From: Mesorhizobium sophorae
GTDB lineage: Bacteria > Pseudomonadota > Alphaproteobacteria > Rhizobiales > Rhizobiaceae
Direction of reading: 5' to 3'
DNA length: 64,000 nucleotides
Assembly: GCF_002270415.1 (NCBI RefSeq)
Contig: NZ_NNRI01000002.1
Coordinates: 1-64,000, forward strand
Numbering within the stretch: the stretch's first letter is position 1; every line of letters begins with the position of its first letter. The notes under the pieces are model-generated. The model saw only the letters and a program-made list of their open reading frames with translations, had not been told where the DNA came from and did not search any database. Below are positions 45,964 through 54,983 of the stretch, in pieces. Made by a program: the position numbers and the translations under genes.

Positions 45964-46974
45964 CTATATGCCCTGACCGTGATTCACCGCGGCACCGTTG
46001 TGGTTGCCGTTGTTGTTCAGCTCTTCCAGCCGGGCCTTTCGTTCGGCCAGCAGGCCGAGATACTGCATGGCCACCATCGAGCCGGCGATCGCCGTTATAT
46101 CGGCGTGATCATAGGCCGGCGCAACCTCGACGACATCGGCGCCGACAATATCGATCTGGTTGAGCTGGCGCAGCGTCGACAGGATTTTTGCCGAGGACGG
46201 CCCGCCGGCAACCGGCGTGCCGGTACCGGGCGCATAGGCCGGGTCGAGGCAGTCGATGTCGAAGGTGAGATAGGTCTTCTTGCCGCCGGTGCGGTCGACG
46301 ATGGCATAGGCGATATCGGACGCGCGCATCTCCTCGATTTCGTGACCGTAGAGGATCTTGATGCCGAACGTGTCGGGCGCGTGGGTGCGGATGCCGATCT
46401 GGATCGAGCGGTCCGGATCGATGATACCTTCATTGACGGCACGGCCGACAAAGGAGCCGTGGTCGATGCGCTTGCCGTCGTCCGGCCAGGTGTCCTGATG
46501 GGCATCGAACTGCACCAGGGCGAGCGGGCCGTGGATGGCGGCATGCGCCTTGAGCAACGGCCAGGTGACGAAATGGTCGCCGCCGAGCGACAACAGGAAG
46601 GCGCCGGATTTGAGGATCTTCGCCGCTTCGCGCTCGATCGTGCCGGGCGTCTTCTGGTGGTTGCCCGAATCGAGCAGGCAATCGCCATAATCGACCACCG
46701 CGAGATGCTCGAACAGATCGCGTGAAAACGGGTATTGCGGGTCGTTGTCGAGGATCGCCGAGGCGCGGCGGATCGCCTGCGGCCCGAAGCGGGCGCCGGG
46801 CCGGTTGGTGACGGCGGCGTCGAAGGGAATGCCCCATATCACCGCGTCCGCGCCCTTCACGTCCTTCGTGTATTTGCGCCGCATGAAGGACAGCGCGCCG
46901 GAATAGGTCGGCTCGAGGGCAGCACCCGTTTTGGAGCGGGCGGTGAAGGCATGGTCGATGTTGTTGGTCGCCAT
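45964..46974 (-). CDS. speB: Agmatinase family hydrolase
   Basis: A 336-residue ureohydrolase with the two-manganese site: LSLGGDHFVTWPLL, FDAHQDTWPDD and TFDIDCLDPAYAPGTGTPVAGG, all key His and Asp residues being present. Agmatinases cleave agmatine to putrescine and urea; related guanidinobutyrase or formimidoylglutamase activities cannot be excluded. The C-terminal 30 residues (ERKARLEELNNNGNHNGAAVNHGQG) are a low-complexity extension. The ATG at 46974 has CAAGGACC ahead; an in-frame start 33 bases upstream lacks such a site. It runs in the same direction as argC, 31 bases from it, linking arginine and polyamine metabolism. Confidence 0.92.
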   Translation of the reverse strand: MATNNIDHAFTARSKTGAALEPTYSGALSFMRRKYTKDVKGADAVIWGIPFDAAVTNRPGARFGPQAIRRASAILDNDPQYPFSRDLFEHLAVVDYGDCLLDSGNHQKTPGTIEREAAKILKSGAFLLSLGGDHFVTWPLLKAHAAIHGPLALVQFDAHQDTWPDDGKRIDHGSFVGRAVNEGIIDPDRSIQIGIRTHAPDTFGIKILYGHEIEEMRASDIAYAIVDRTGGKKTYLTFDIDCLDPAYAPGTGTPVAGGPSSAKILSTLRQLNQIDIVGADVVEVAPAYDHADITAIAGSMVAMQYLGLLAERKARLEELNNNGNHNGAAVNHGQGI

Positions 46975-47098
46975 TACGGGTCCTTGTTTTTCATCGGGGT
47001 GCAACAACTACAGAACCGGCACGGAAGATGCCAGTCACAGCTTGGGGAGACGAAATGGCGCCCCTCAAGTGCCATGGCAAAACAGGATTTGTATCATC

Positions 47099-48307
47099 AT
47101 GACGCAGACCGCGTTTCTTAATCCTCCCCGCGCCGTGGTGTCGACCCACAGCGGCACGATTGCCGGCGAACGCTTCCTGGTTCTCGATTCGTGGCGCGGC
47201 ATCTGCGCGCTGATGGTGGCGCTGTTTCACTTCCCGACCGGTTCGACGATTTCGCAAAGCGCCTTCATCGGTTCGTCCTACCTCTTCGTCGACTTCTTCT
47301 TCGTTCTTTCCGGTTTCGTCATCGCCAGCAGCTACGGCAACCGGCTCAGCCAGCCGGAAGAGGTGGCTCGCTTCGCCCTGATCCGCTTTGGCCGCATCTA
47401 CCCGCTGCATTTGCTCATGCTGGCCGCTTTCGCCGGCTTCGAGCTGCTGCGGCTGGCGCTGCCGCAACTGCACGGCACCGGGGCAGCTCCCTTCACCGGA
47501 GGTTTCGACCTCAGGAGCCTGCTTGCCAATCTTCTCTTGCTGCAAGGCGTCGGCTTCGAGGATCACCTGACCTGGAATGCGCCAAGCTGGAGCATTTCGG
47601 CGGAGTTCTTCGCCTATCTGCTGTTTGCGGGCGTGGTCTTCGTCGCCGGCGAGCTCGCCTGGATATGGTTCGTCGGCGCTGCCGTCACCGCGCCGCTGTT
47701 CCTGCTTGGCTTCTCGACCCATCATATGGATGTGTCCTTCGATTTCGGCTTCATCCGCTGCCTGTACGGCTTCTCGCTCGGCGCCTTGCTTGCCTGGTTT
47801 CAGCATGATTCCATTGCAGGGGCGCGACAGGCCCTGGCCAGGGGCGGCCCGCGCATGGCCTGGACCCTTGCCGAGATCGTCATGGTCGCCGTCATCGTGC
47901 TTTTTGTCTCGCTGTCGGGCGACAATGATTTCGGCATCGCGGCACCCCTGGTGTTCGCGCTGGCGCTGTTCCTCTTCGCGCATGAAGGCGGCTGGATCAG
48001 TGCTCTGCTGAGGACGCCGTTCATGCTGACGCTCGGCGCACTGTCCTATTCGATCTACATGGTCCACATCTTCGTCCAGGCACGCATGATCAACATCGCC
48101 GGGCTCGTCGAGCGCAGGTTTGGCCTGGGCCTGATCGACGACATCGTGCTGCGCGGCCAGCCGGCGACCGGCTTCGGCGCCGGCTGGACAGGGGCCGTGG
48201 CGATCATCGTTATGCTTGTCGCCACCATCGCCGCCTCCTGGATCACCTGGCGTTTCGTCGAAATGCCGGCCATGGCCTGGTTCCGCCGGCTGTCGAAACG
48301 CATCTGA
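47099..48307 (+). CDS. Acyltransferase family 3 membrane protein
   Basis: A 402-residue protein with about ten membrane segments, typical of the OafA/NodX-type acyltransferases that acetylate lipopolysaccharide or other glycans. The N-terminus contains FLVLDSWRGICALMVALFHF, where the His is catalytic in this family (the R/H motif of RGIAALWV.LFH), then LFVDFFFVLSGFVIASSYGNRL and the middle IRFGRIYPLHL. The start at 47099 follows a weak ribosome-binding site, the longer upstream frame being unsupported. It is divergent from the agmatinase gene. A family B repeat follows four bases after its stop. Confidence 0.88.
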   Translation: MTQTAFLNPPRAVVSTHSGTIAGERFLVLDSWRGICALMVALFHFPTGSTISQSAFIGSSYLFVDFFFVLSGFVIASSYGNRLSQPEEVARFALIRFGRIYPLHLLMLAAFAGFELLRLALPQLHGTGAAPFTGGFDLRSLLANLLLLQGVGFEDHLTWNAPSWSISAEFFAYLLFAGVVFVAGELAWIWFVGAAVTAPLFLLGFSTHHMDVSFDFGFIRCLYGFSLGALLAWFQHDSIAGARQALARGGPRMAWTLAEIVMVAVIVLFVSLSGDNDFGIAAPLVFALALFLFAHEGGWISALLRTPFMLTLGALSYSIYMVHIFVQARMINIAGLVERRFGLGLIDDIVLRGQPATGFGAGWTGAVAIIVMLVATIAASWITWRFVEMPAMAWFRRLSKRI

Positions 48308-48310
48308 TGC

Positions 48311-48363
48311 GAGCATGATCCCGAAAGAAAGTGGAAGCCGGTTTTCGGAAAGGGATCATGCTC
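48311..48363. repeat. Palindromic repeat family B, copy 2
   Basis: A 53-bp element with a perfect 12-bp terminal inverted repeat (GAGCATGATCCC / GGGATCATGCTC) and the core CGAAAGAAAGTGG / CCGGTTTTCGG. It starts four bases after the acyltransferase stop. It shares its core with the copy at 10261 and, more loosely, with family A. Confidence 0.88.
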
Positions 48364-48451
48364 AAACAAGACATCAGCTAGCCGGCGTCGTTCACCGGGC
48401 TGTCACGGGCATCGCCTATCCGGGTTTCGATCCGGCAAGGAGCGATTCTCG

Positions 48452-49510
48452 ATGCGGACCATCTGGCAGAGCCTTCTGCTTTGCGCGGCACTTGCGGCCG
48501 CCTCTGGCCAGGCCTTGGCCGGCGAAACCCGCGCCAGGCAGATCCTCGACCGCTTCGAGCATGCCAACCAGTGGCGCGACCACGTCATGATCGCCGCGCA
48601 TCGCGCCGGCAGCATGCAGGCCGGCAAGACGCTCTATGCGGAAAATTCGATCGCGGCCGTCAAAGGTTCGATCGCCATGGGCGCCGAAATCGTCGAGGTC
48701 GACATCAGGCGCTCGAAGGACGGTGAGTTGGTCGTCATGCATGACAGCTGGCTCGCCCGCACCACGACCTGCAGGGGCGAGGTGGCAAAAAACACGCTGG
48801 CCGAACTGAAGACCTGCCGATTGGTGGTTGAGGGTACCGGCGCCATCACCAATGAGACAGTTTCGACGCTGCGCGAGATGCTGCTGGCGACCAGGGACCA
48901 GATCCTCATCAACCTCGACAACAAGCTCGAGGTCGGCGACCTCTCCGGCATGATTGCGGTGGCTCGCGATCTCGGCATGGCCGAACAGGTCATCGTCAAG
49001 GAAAACCTTTGGAACTCCACCCGGATTGCCACGGTCAAGGCCGCCATGGATGCCATAGGCGGCGGCTTCCAGTTCATGCCGATCATTGCTGACGACGCGG
49101 TGCACGATGCCGCTTTCGCCGAGACGGTCGACCACGCCTTTTCGCCGCGCGCGACCGAGCTGATCAACTGGCGGGCAGGCGCCGAGACGCTGACCGAGAC
49201 CGGCGGGCCGCTGTTCAGCACGCGCATGCGCGCGGCCGCGGTGCGTGGCAACTGGCACATCTGGGCCGACACCTACGCCATCGTCAACAAGCCGGGCGGC
49301 TTCCTCGCGGGTGGCCGCGGCGACGAGCTGGCGGTCCAGGCCAACCTGCCGCGAGAGACATATGGCTTCTGGGCCGATCGCGGCGCCACCATCATCCAGA
49401 CCGACGAGCCGAAGGCGGCAATCGACTGGCTGGCGGCGAATGGCTACCGCGTGCCCTATGCCGACGAGGCGCGGCCGGCTGAGCCGGCGAGTACGGCGAG
49501 CATCAACTAG
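48452..49510 (+). CDS. Exported glycerophosphodiester phosphodiesterase-like protein
   Basis: A 352-residue exported protein. The signal peptide is MRTIWQSLLLCAALAAASGQALA. The GDPD barrel starts near residue 45, with the metal-binding start IAAHRAG, then ENSIAAVKGSIAMGAEIVEVDIRRSKDGELVVMHD, which holds the conserved Glu-Asp and His residues. The end, with NWHIWADTYAIVN and FWADRGATIIQTDEPKAAIDWL, matches the family (the W..D.P motif). It probably hydrolyses glycerophosphodiesters to glycerol 3-phosphate in the periplasm. The start at 48452 has AAGGAG ahead. Confidence 0.9.
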   Translation: MRTIWQSLLLCAALAAASGQALAGETRARQILDRFEHANQWRDHVMIAAHRAGSMQAGKTLYAENSIAAVKGSIAMGAEIVEVDIRRSKDGELVVMHDSWLARTTTCRGEVAKNTLAELKTCRLVVEGTGAITNETVSTLREMLLATRDQILINLDNKLEVGDLSGMIAVARDLGMAEQVIVKENLWNSTRIATVKAAMDAIGGGFQFMPIIADDAVHDAAFAETVDHAFSPRATELINWRAGAETLTETGGPLFSTRMRAAAVRGNWHIWADTYAIVNKPGGFLAGGRGDELAVQANLPRETYGFWADRGATIIQTDEPKAAIDWLAANGYRVPYADEARPAEPASTASIN

Positions 49511-49816
49511 GAACGTTGGCGCCGCACCCCGCCTGGGAATGCCAGCGCCGTCACCCCGCCCGGCGCTACGCGCCGACCTCCCCATCGAGGGGAGGTAGAG
49601 GTTGCTGCTAACCGCGCGCGCCGAGTGGCTGCAAGGCAAAAGTCTGTCGCCAGTTGGTCGTCGGAATGTTTGCAGAGCGATGGCAAACCTGGGCGCCCTA
49701 CCTCCCTTGATGGGGAGGTCGGCGCGCAGCGCCGGGTGGGGTGACAGCCGTCCCCCAAAAAAAGGCTGCCCGAAGGACGGCCTTCTGCTTATGCAACTGC
49801 GCGCAGTGCTGCGCCG
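49511..49816. repeat. Paired GC-rich repeats (family C, locus 1) in the gap before the aldo/keto reductase gene
   Basis: The gap holds one family C unit at 49548-49598 (CACCCCGCCCGGCGCTACG ... CTCCCCATCGAGGGGAGG) and one at 49696-49745 in the opposite orientation (CTACCTCCCTTGATGGGGAGG ... GGGTGGGGTG). A further GGCGC-rich dyad begins at 49516. No gene was seen. A matching pair lies at 51716-51829 on the other side of the next two genes. Confidence 0.85.
49757..49785 (-). terminator. Terminator of the aldo/keto reductase gene
   Basis: Read on the minus strand: AAGGCCGTCC, loop TTCG, GGCAGCCTT followed by a run of seven T. It lies 33 bases past the reductase stop. Confidence 0.75.
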
Positions 49817-50689
49817 TCAAGCCGCCGCCGCCATACCATCCAATTCCCTGAGCACATTATCCGAAAGCTTGAGTTCGGCGGCAGTGAGGTTCTCCCGCAG
49901 ATGCGCTACCGATGATGTGCCGGGGATCAGCAGGATGTTGGGCGCGCGCCGAAGCAGCCAGGCGAGCGCGACCTGCATCGGCGTGGCGCCGAGGCGCTGC
50001 GCCACATCGGACAGCGTCGAAGACTGCAGCGGGTTGAAGCCGCCGAGTGGGAAGAACGGCACGTAGGCGATGCCGTCGCGGGCGAGGTCGTCGATCAGGG
50101 CGTCGTCGCTGCGATGCGCCAGATTGTACTGGTTCTGCACACAGACGATCTCGGCGATCCGGCGTCCTTCCCTGATCTGGGTCGATGTCACGTTGCTCAG
50201 TCCGATATGCCTGACCAGGCCTTGGCGTTGCAGTTCGGCCAGCACGGTAAGCGGCGCTTCGATCGACCCCTCGGCAGGACCATGGGTATCGAACATGATG
50301 CGCAAATTGACCACGTCGATCACCTCGAGGCCGAGGTTGCGCAGATTGTCGTGCACCGCCCGGGTTAGCGCTTCGGCGGAAAAGGCCGGCAGCCACGAGC
50401 CATCCGCGCCGCGCCGCGCGCCGATCTTGGTGACGATGACCAGATCCTTGGGGTAGGGGGCCAGCGCCTCGCGGATCAGCCGGTTGGTGACGTGCGGGCC
50501 ATAGAAGTCGCTGGTGTCGATGTGGTCGACGCCTTGTGCAACGGCCTCGCGCAGCACTGCCAGTGCCGCGTCATGGTCCTTGGGCGGCCCGAACACACCG
50601 GGCCCGGCGAGCTGCATGGCCCCGTAGCCAAGCCGTTTCACGGTGTGGCTGCCAAGGATGAAGGTACCGGCCTGTTGGATAGTGGACAT
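49817..50689 (-). CDS. Aldo/keto reductase
   Basis: A 290-residue NADPH-dependent TIM-barrel oxidoreductase. The catalytic tetrad is readable: Asp in DHIDTSDFYGPH with Tyr, Lys in VTKIGARRG. The region NLGLEVIDVVNLRIM replaces the common LQLDYIDLY..H; the usual active-site His on that strand is not evident and may be replaced by Arg. LSNVTSTQI and QNQYNLAHR are typical. The end NILLIPGTSSVAHLRENLTA carries the NADP-binding loop. The substrate is unknown. It is divergent from a LysR gene, 91 bases apart, the typical pattern of a LysR-controlled gene; both are flanked by family C repeats. Confidence 0.9.
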   Translation of the reverse strand: MSTIQQAGTFILGSHTVKRLGYGAMQLAGPGVFGPPKDHDAALAVLREAVAQGVDHIDTSDFYGPHVTNRLIREALAPYPKDLVIVTKIGARRGADGSWLPAFSAEALTRAVHDNLRNLGLEVIDVVNLRIMFDTHGPAEGSIEAPLTVLAELQRQGLVRHIGLSNVTSTQIREGRRIAEIVCVQNQYNLAHRSDDALIDDLARDGIAYVPFFPLGGFNPLQSSTLSDVAQRLGATPMQVALAWLLRRAPNILLIPGTSSVAHLRENLTAAELKLSDNVLRELDGMAAAA

Positions 50690-50780
50690 GATTGATCTCC
50701 CTTGAGGAGGCGAAGATAGGCGCTGCTCAATCTTGTGATAATCAGGTACAATCCACACAGGCTGTACGGAATTGCGAACA

Positions 50781-51680
50781 ATGATGGATCTCAGTGACCT
50801 GAACGCCTTCGTGGTGGTGGCGCGCGCCGGGGGCTTTCGCGATGGTGCGCGCGCCAGTGGCGGCAGCGCCTCGGGCTTGAGCGAGGCGGTGCGTCGCCTG
50901 GAAGCGCGGCTCGGTGTCAGGCTGTTCAACCGCACGACGCGCAGCGTTGTCCCGACCGAGGCCGGTCTCAGCCTGCTGGAGAGGCTCGGTCCGGCGCTGT
51001 CGGAGGTGGAGGCCGCCCTCGATGTGGTGAATGGCTTTCGCGACAGGCCGGCGGGCTCGTTGCGTCTCAATGTGCCGGTCAGCGCCGCGCGGCTGATATT
51101 GCCCGACATCGTCCCAGGCTTCCTCGCCGCCTTTCCCGGCATCCGGCTGGAGGTGATCGCCGACGAGAATTTTGTCGATGTGCTGGCTGCCGGCTGCGAC
51201 GCCGGCATCCGCTACGACGAGCGGCTGGAACAGGACATGATCGCGGTGCCGATCGGACCGCGCGTGCAGCGTTTCGCCACCGCCGCCAGCCCTGCCTATC
51301 TCGATCGCCATGGGCGGCCGCAACATCCGGGCGACCTGCTCGCCCATGCCTGTGTGCGCGGCCGCTTTGCCAGCGGCGCGATGCTGCCGTGGGAGTTCGA
51401 GCGCGACGGCGAGGTGGTGCGCATCGATCCGACCGGGCCGCTGATCGTGCGGATCGGCGGGGCGACCGATCTGGCCGTCGATGCGGCCATCGCCGGCACC
51501 GGCATCATCGGCCTGTTCGAGGGCTGGCTTCGCCCTCACTTCGAAAGCGGCGCGCTTGAACCAATTCTCGAACCCTGGTGGCAGAGCTTCTCCGGCCCGT
51601 TCCTCTATTATCCCGGCCGCCGCCTCGTGCCGGCCCCGCTGCGGGCGTTCATCGACTATATCAAGGCCGGCAGAGCCTGA
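50781..51680 (+). CDS. LysR-family transcriptional regulator
   Basis: A 299-residue regulator. The N-terminal winged helix-turn-helix is LSDLNAFVVVARAGGFRDGARASGGSASGLSEAVRRLEARLGVRLFNRTTRSVVPTEAG. The effector domain (about 90-295) has the usual two-lobed pattern, beginning AGSLRLNVPVSAARLILPDIVPGFLAAFPGIRLEV. It probably controls the divergent aldo/keto reductase gene from the 91-base region between them. I used the first of two adjacent ATGs at 50781. No T-N11-A box was confidently placed. Confidence 0.92.
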   Translation: MMDLSDLNAFVVVARAGGFRDGARASGGSASGLSEAVRRLEARLGVRLFNRTTRSVVPTEAGLSLLERLGPALSEVEAALDVVNGFRDRPAGSLRLNVPVSAARLILPDIVPGFLAAFPGIRLEVIADENFVDVLAAGCDAGIRYDERLEQDMIAVPIGPRVQRFATAASPAYLDRHGRPQHPGDLLAHACVRGRFASGAMLPWEFERDGEVVRIDPTGPLIVRIGGATDLAVDAAIAGTGIIGLFEGWLRPHFESGALEPILEPWWQSFSGPFLYYPGRRLVPAPLRAFIDYIKAGRA

Positions 51681-51715
51681 GACCTGCGCCAGGCATGAAT
51701 TGCGTTGGCGCCGTC

Positions 51716-51829
51716 CACCCCGCCCGGCGCTACGCGCCCACCTCCCCATCGAGCGGAGGTAGGGTGCCGCGCTCTTCTACCTCCTCTCCTTGACGGGGAG
51801 GTTGCGCCGAAGGCGCGGGTGGGGTGATG
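51716..51829. repeat. Paired GC-rich repeats (family C, locus 2)
   Basis: A unit at 51716-51765 (CACCCCGCCCGGCGCTACG ... CTCCCCATCGAGCGGAGG) and an inverted unit at 51777-51829 (CTACCTCCTCTCCTTGACGG ... GGGTGGGGTG). It has the same arrangement as the pair at 49548-49745. It lies between the LysR and rpsI genes. Confidence 0.85.
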
Positions 51830-51845
51830 GCGGAGCCGCAAAACA

Positions 51846-51871
51846 AAAAGGCCGCCCGAAGGCGGCCTTTT
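51846..51871 (-). terminator. Terminator of rplM-rpsI
   Basis: An eleven-pair stem (AAAAGGCCGCC / GGCGGCCTTTT, loop CGAA) followed on the minus strand by TTTTTGTTTT, 24 bases after the rpsI stop. Confidence 0.88.
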
Positions 51872-51894
51872 CGATTGGCAAAACTGCGGAGCGC

Positions 51895-52377
51895 TTAGCG
51901 CTTCGAGAACTGGAAGCTGCGGCGGGCCTTCGCCTTGCCGTACTTCTTGCGCTCGACGACGCGGCTGTCGCGGGTCAGGAAGCCGCCCTTCTTGAGCACG
52001 GCGCGCAGCGCCGGCTCGTAGTAGGTCAGCGCCTTGGAGATGCCGTGGCGCACCGCGCCGGCCTGGCCCGAGAGGCCGCCGCCGATGACGGTGGCGACGA
52101 TGTCGTACTGGCCTGAACGGTTCGAGGCGATGATCGGCTGGTTGAGGATCATCTGCAGGACCGGACGCGCGAAATAGGTCGCGAATTCCTTGTCGTTGAC
52201 GATGATCTTGCCGGAACCCGGCTTCACCCAGACACGCGCGATGGCGTTCTTGCGCTTGCCGGTGGCGTAGGCGCGGCCCGACTTGTCGAGCTTCTGGACA
52301 TGGACGGGTGCCGCGGCCTGCGCGTTGGTGTTGCCGGTGGCGGCGCCCAGTTCTGCGAGCGAGGAAAGCTCAGCCAT
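51895..52377 (-). CDS. rpsI: 30S ribosomal protein S9
   Basis: A 160-residue small-subunit protein whose C-terminal tail contacts P-site tRNA. The signature [28 protein letters not shown], then [19 protein letters not shown] and the basic end [27 protein letters not shown] are all present. The 30-residue Ala/Asn-rich N-terminal extension is typical of alphaproteobacteria. It starts one base after the rplM stop, as part of the usual two-gene operon, and is followed by a strong terminator. Confidence 0.97.
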   Translation of the reverse strand: MAELSSLAELGAATGNTNAQAAAPVHVQKLDKSGRAYATGKRKNAIARVWVKPGSGKIIVNDKEFATYFARPVLQMILNQPIIASNRSGQYDIVATVIGGGLSGQAGAVRHGISKALTYYEPALRAVLKKGGFLTRDSRVVERKKYGKAKARRSFQFSKR

Positions 52378-52378
52378 C

Positions 52379-52843
52379 TTATGCGACCTTCTTGTTCTTG
52401 GAATTCAGCTTGGCCACGTCGAGAACTTCGGGCTGCTGGGCGACATGCGGATGCTCTGCACCTGCATAGACGCGCAGGTTCTTCATCTGCCGACGGCCGA
52501 GCGGGCCACGCGGGACCATGCGCTCAACGGCCTTCTCGACGACACGCTCGGGGAAACGACCCTCGAGCAGCTGGCGCGCGGTGCGCTCCTTGATGCCGCC
52601 GGGGTGGCCGGTGTGCCAGTAATAGACCTTGTCGGTGAACTTCTTGCCGGTGAACACCACCTTGTCGGCATTGATGACGATGACGTTGTCGCCGTCGTCG
52701 ACATGCGGGGTGAAGGTCGGCTTGTGCTTGCCGCGAAGATGATTGGCGATGACAGTGGCGAGACGGCCGACGACGAGACCCTCGGCGTCGATCAGGATCC
52801 ACTTCTTCACCACATCCGCAGGCTTCTGCGAAAAGGTTGTCAT
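52379..52843 (-). CDS. rplM: 50S ribosomal protein L13
   Basis: A 154-residue large-subunit protein that is an early assembly factor of the 50S particle. Diagnostic stretches are [50 protein letters not shown] and [49 protein letters not shown]. It is the first gene of the rplM-rpsI operon; the promoter should lie in the 215-base gap to 53058. Confidence 0.97.
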   Translation of the reverse strand: MTTFSQKPADVVKKWILIDAEGLVVGRLATVIANHLRGKHKPTFTPHVDDGDNVIVINADKVVFTGKKFTDKVYYWHTGHPGGIKERTARQLLEGRFPERVVEKAVERMVPRGPLGRRQMKNLRVYAGAEHPHVAQQPEVLDVAKLNSKNKKVA

Positions 52844-53058
52844 GTTTTCTGCTTTCGGTTCGGACCTTCACCAGGGAAGGCGTTTCTTGTTGCTTGGATT
52901 GGCGAAAAGCGCTTGCCCGCCGCCAATAACAAAACGGCGGCCTTTGCGGGCCACTGCTTCGTGAGGGCTTATAGGCGAGGGCAGCCGTCGCGTCAAGGCT
53001 AACGAAAAGGGGAACAGCAGGAAAAGTAAAGCAAAACCAACGTCTTGGACAAAAGGTA

Positions 53059-53523
53059 TTATTTTACCACATCACCAATTCGCTTCGGCGGGATCGAATA
53101 CGTGCCGGTGGCATGCGCCACGGTGTGTCCGTCCGGGCCGGCGACGATGTCGATGTCGAACACCATCAGGCTCTTTCCCAGCTTCAGGATCCGGCAATGG
53201 CCATCGATCGGCCCGGCTTCGGCCTTGCGGACGAAGTTGATGTCGAGGTTGACTGTAACGGAAAGCGCGTCCGGCCCGGCATGAGAGAGCACGCAGACAT
53301 AGCCGCCGATATCGGCGAGCGTGAACAGCGACGGACCCGACACCGTTCCGCCAGGGCGCAGGTGCCGCTCGTCGGCATTGAGCCGCACGAGGCAACCGCC
53401 CGGAAACACGTCGATCGCCTCGTAATGTTTGTACTGGTCGTTGAGCTGGGGATAGACGCTTCCCATCAGCACGTTGACTTCCGCCGCGGTCAGCACCGGC
53501 TTGAGATTGCTCTGGGCGGGCAT
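53059..53523 (-). CDS. PaaI-family hotdog thioesterase
   Basis: A 154-residue acyl-CoA thioesterase of the hotdog fold. Family landmarks are HLRPGGTVSGPSLFTLADIGGYVCVLS, which carries the catalytic region (usually an Asp or Glu on this helix; here Asp in LADIGG), and VTVNLDINFVRKAEAGPIDGHCRILKLGKSLMVFDIDIV. The ATG at 53523 was chosen over the longer frame, which has unlikely N-terminal content. The substrate is unknown; it sits divergent from an enoyl-CoA hydratase gene, which suggests a link to acyl-CoA metabolism. Confidence 0.86.
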   Translation of the reverse strand: MPAQSNLKPVLTAAEVNVLMGSVYPQLNDQYKHYEAIDVFPGGCLVRLNADERHLRPGGTVSGPSLFTLADIGGYVCVLSHAGPDALSVTVNLDINFVRKAEAGPIDGHCRILKLGKSLMVFDIDIVAGPDGHTVAHATGTYSIPPKRIGDVVK

Positions 53524-53736
53524 GGCGGTCTCCCTCGTATGCGCCTGTTTGAACGCGGCCGGGCCTTCTGGCAACACCGTTTCAGCCGTCATTGATGACA
53601 ATCCTAAGCCACCGGGACAAATGCAGCGCAGCCTTGTCGCTTGTGCCAGCAATCTGTTTGATGGTGTTGGACGAGGCGCGATGGCGTACTAGATTGAAGC
53701 ATCCAACCCACGATCCTGAATCGCGGAGAAACGACC

Positions 53737-54558
53737 ATGGCTGAAATCCTTGCCATCAAGCCTGCCGCCGTTGAAGGTCCGGTTGTCGCACAACTGGACA
53801 AGGGCGTGCTGCGCCTCACGCTTGCCAATCCGCCTGCCAACGCTCTTTCGCTGGCGGTGATGGCGGCGCTGACCGCGGAACTCGAGCGCGCCAAGGCCGA
53901 CAAGGCGGTTCGCGTCATCGTTCTCTCGGCAGCCGGCAAGGTGTTCTGCGCCGGCCATGATCTCAAGGAAATGACGGCGCGCCGTGCCGATGCCGATCAT
54001 GGCAAGGCCTTTTTCGCTGAGACGTTTGCGGCCTGTGCCACGCTGATGCAGGCGATCGTGCGTCATCCCTTGCCGCTGATCGCCGAGGTCGACGGCCTTG
54101 CCACAGCCGCCGGGCTGCAACTGGTCGCCAGCTGTGATCTGGCAATTGCGTCGCATGAGGCGACCTTCTGCACCCCCGGCGTCAACATCGGCCTGTTCTG
54201 CTCGACGCCGATGGTGGCACTGTCGCGCAACGTCTCGCGCAAGCATGCGATGGAGATGCTGTTGACCGGCGAGACGATCGATGCGGCAACCGCCAAGGAG
54301 TTCGGCCTGGTCAATCGCGTCGTGCCGCGTGAATATCTGAATCAGATTGTCACCAAATACGCGCAAACCATTGCTTCCAAATCATCTTTGGTGGTCAAGA
54401 CCGGCAAGGAAGCCTTTTACGCGCAGGCTGAGATGGGATTGGCCGACGCCTATGCCTACACCGGTCGGATCATGGTCGACAACATGCTGGCGCGCGACGC
54501 GGAGGAGGGCATCGGCGCCTTTATCGGCAAGCGCAAGCCGCAATGGACGGACGAGTAG
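53737..54558 (+). CDS. Enoyl-CoA hydratase/isomerase family protein
   Basis: A 273-residue crotonase-family enzyme. The oxyanion-hole motifs are present: RVIVLSAAGKVFCAGHDLKEM and LPLIAEVDGLATAAGLQLVASCDLAIAS. One catalytic position reads HEATFCTPGVNIGLFC, where the Glu of typical hydratases (Glu164) is replaced, so it may be an isomerase or a related ECHDC3-like member. FGLVNRVVPREYLNQIV is the usual C-terminal helix region. It is followed by a VOC-family gene that starts at or just before its stop codon. Confidence 0.9.
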   Translation: MAEILAIKPAAVEGPVVAQLDKGVLRLTLANPPANALSLAVMAALTAELERAKADKAVRVIVLSAAGKVFCAGHDLKEMTARRADADHGKAFFAETFAACATLMQAIVRHPLPLIAEVDGLATAAGLQLVASCDLAIASHEATFCTPGVNIGLFCSTPMVALSRNVSRKHAMEMLLTGETIDAATAKEFGLVNRVVPREYLNQIVTKYAQTIASKSSLVVKTGKEAFYAQAEMGLADAYAYTGRIMVDNMLARDAEEGIGAFIGKRKPQWTDE

Positions 54559-54560
54559 TC

Positions 54561-54983
54561 GTGGAACCGCGCATCTCCATCATCACCATCGCGACGGACG
54601 ATCTCGACCGCGCTGTGCGCTTCTACGAGGCGATGGGCCTGACCCGTCATGCCGGCATCACCGACGGTGTCGCCTTTTTCCAGATGGGCGGCGCCATTCT
54701 CGGCCTGTTCCCGCGCGCCAGCGCAGAGGAGGACTCGGGCGTTGCCTTCACTGGGGCGCCGTCCGCCGTCTACCTTGCTTACAACACACGCTCCGATGCC
54801 GAAGTCGACGAGGTGCTCGCCATGGCCGAAAAAGCCGGCGGCCGTATCGTCAAGCCGGGCGGCCGCGCCTTTTGGGGCGGCTGGTACGGTTATTTCGCCG
54901 ATGCCGATGGGCATGTCTGGGAAGTGGCGCACAATCCGGCCTTTCCAATCGCGGAGGACGGCACCATTTCCCTGCCTGGCTGA
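54561..54983 (+). CDS. VOC (glyoxalase-fold) family protein
   Basis: A 140-residue protein with the paired beta-alpha-beta-beta-beta modules of the VOC superfamily: RISIITIATDDLDRAVRFYEAMGLTRH and DEVLAMAEKAGGRIVKPGGRAFWGGWYGYFADADGHVWEVAHNP. The metal-binding Glu of the second module is in the WEVAHNP motif. Such proteins include dioxygenases, glyoxalases and fosfomycin-type enzymes; the specific role is unknown. The start is GTG at 54561; an in-frame ATG at 54543 would overlap the hydratase gene by 16 bases and is a possible alternative. The stop overlaps the next start (TGATG). Confidence 0.85.
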   Translation: MEPRISIITIATDDLDRAVRFYEAMGLTRHAGITDGVAFFQMGGAILGLFPRASAEEDSGVAFTGAPSAVYLAYNTRSDAEVDEVLAMAEKAGGRIVKPGGRAFWGGWYGYFADADGHVWEVAHNPAFPIAEDGTISLPG

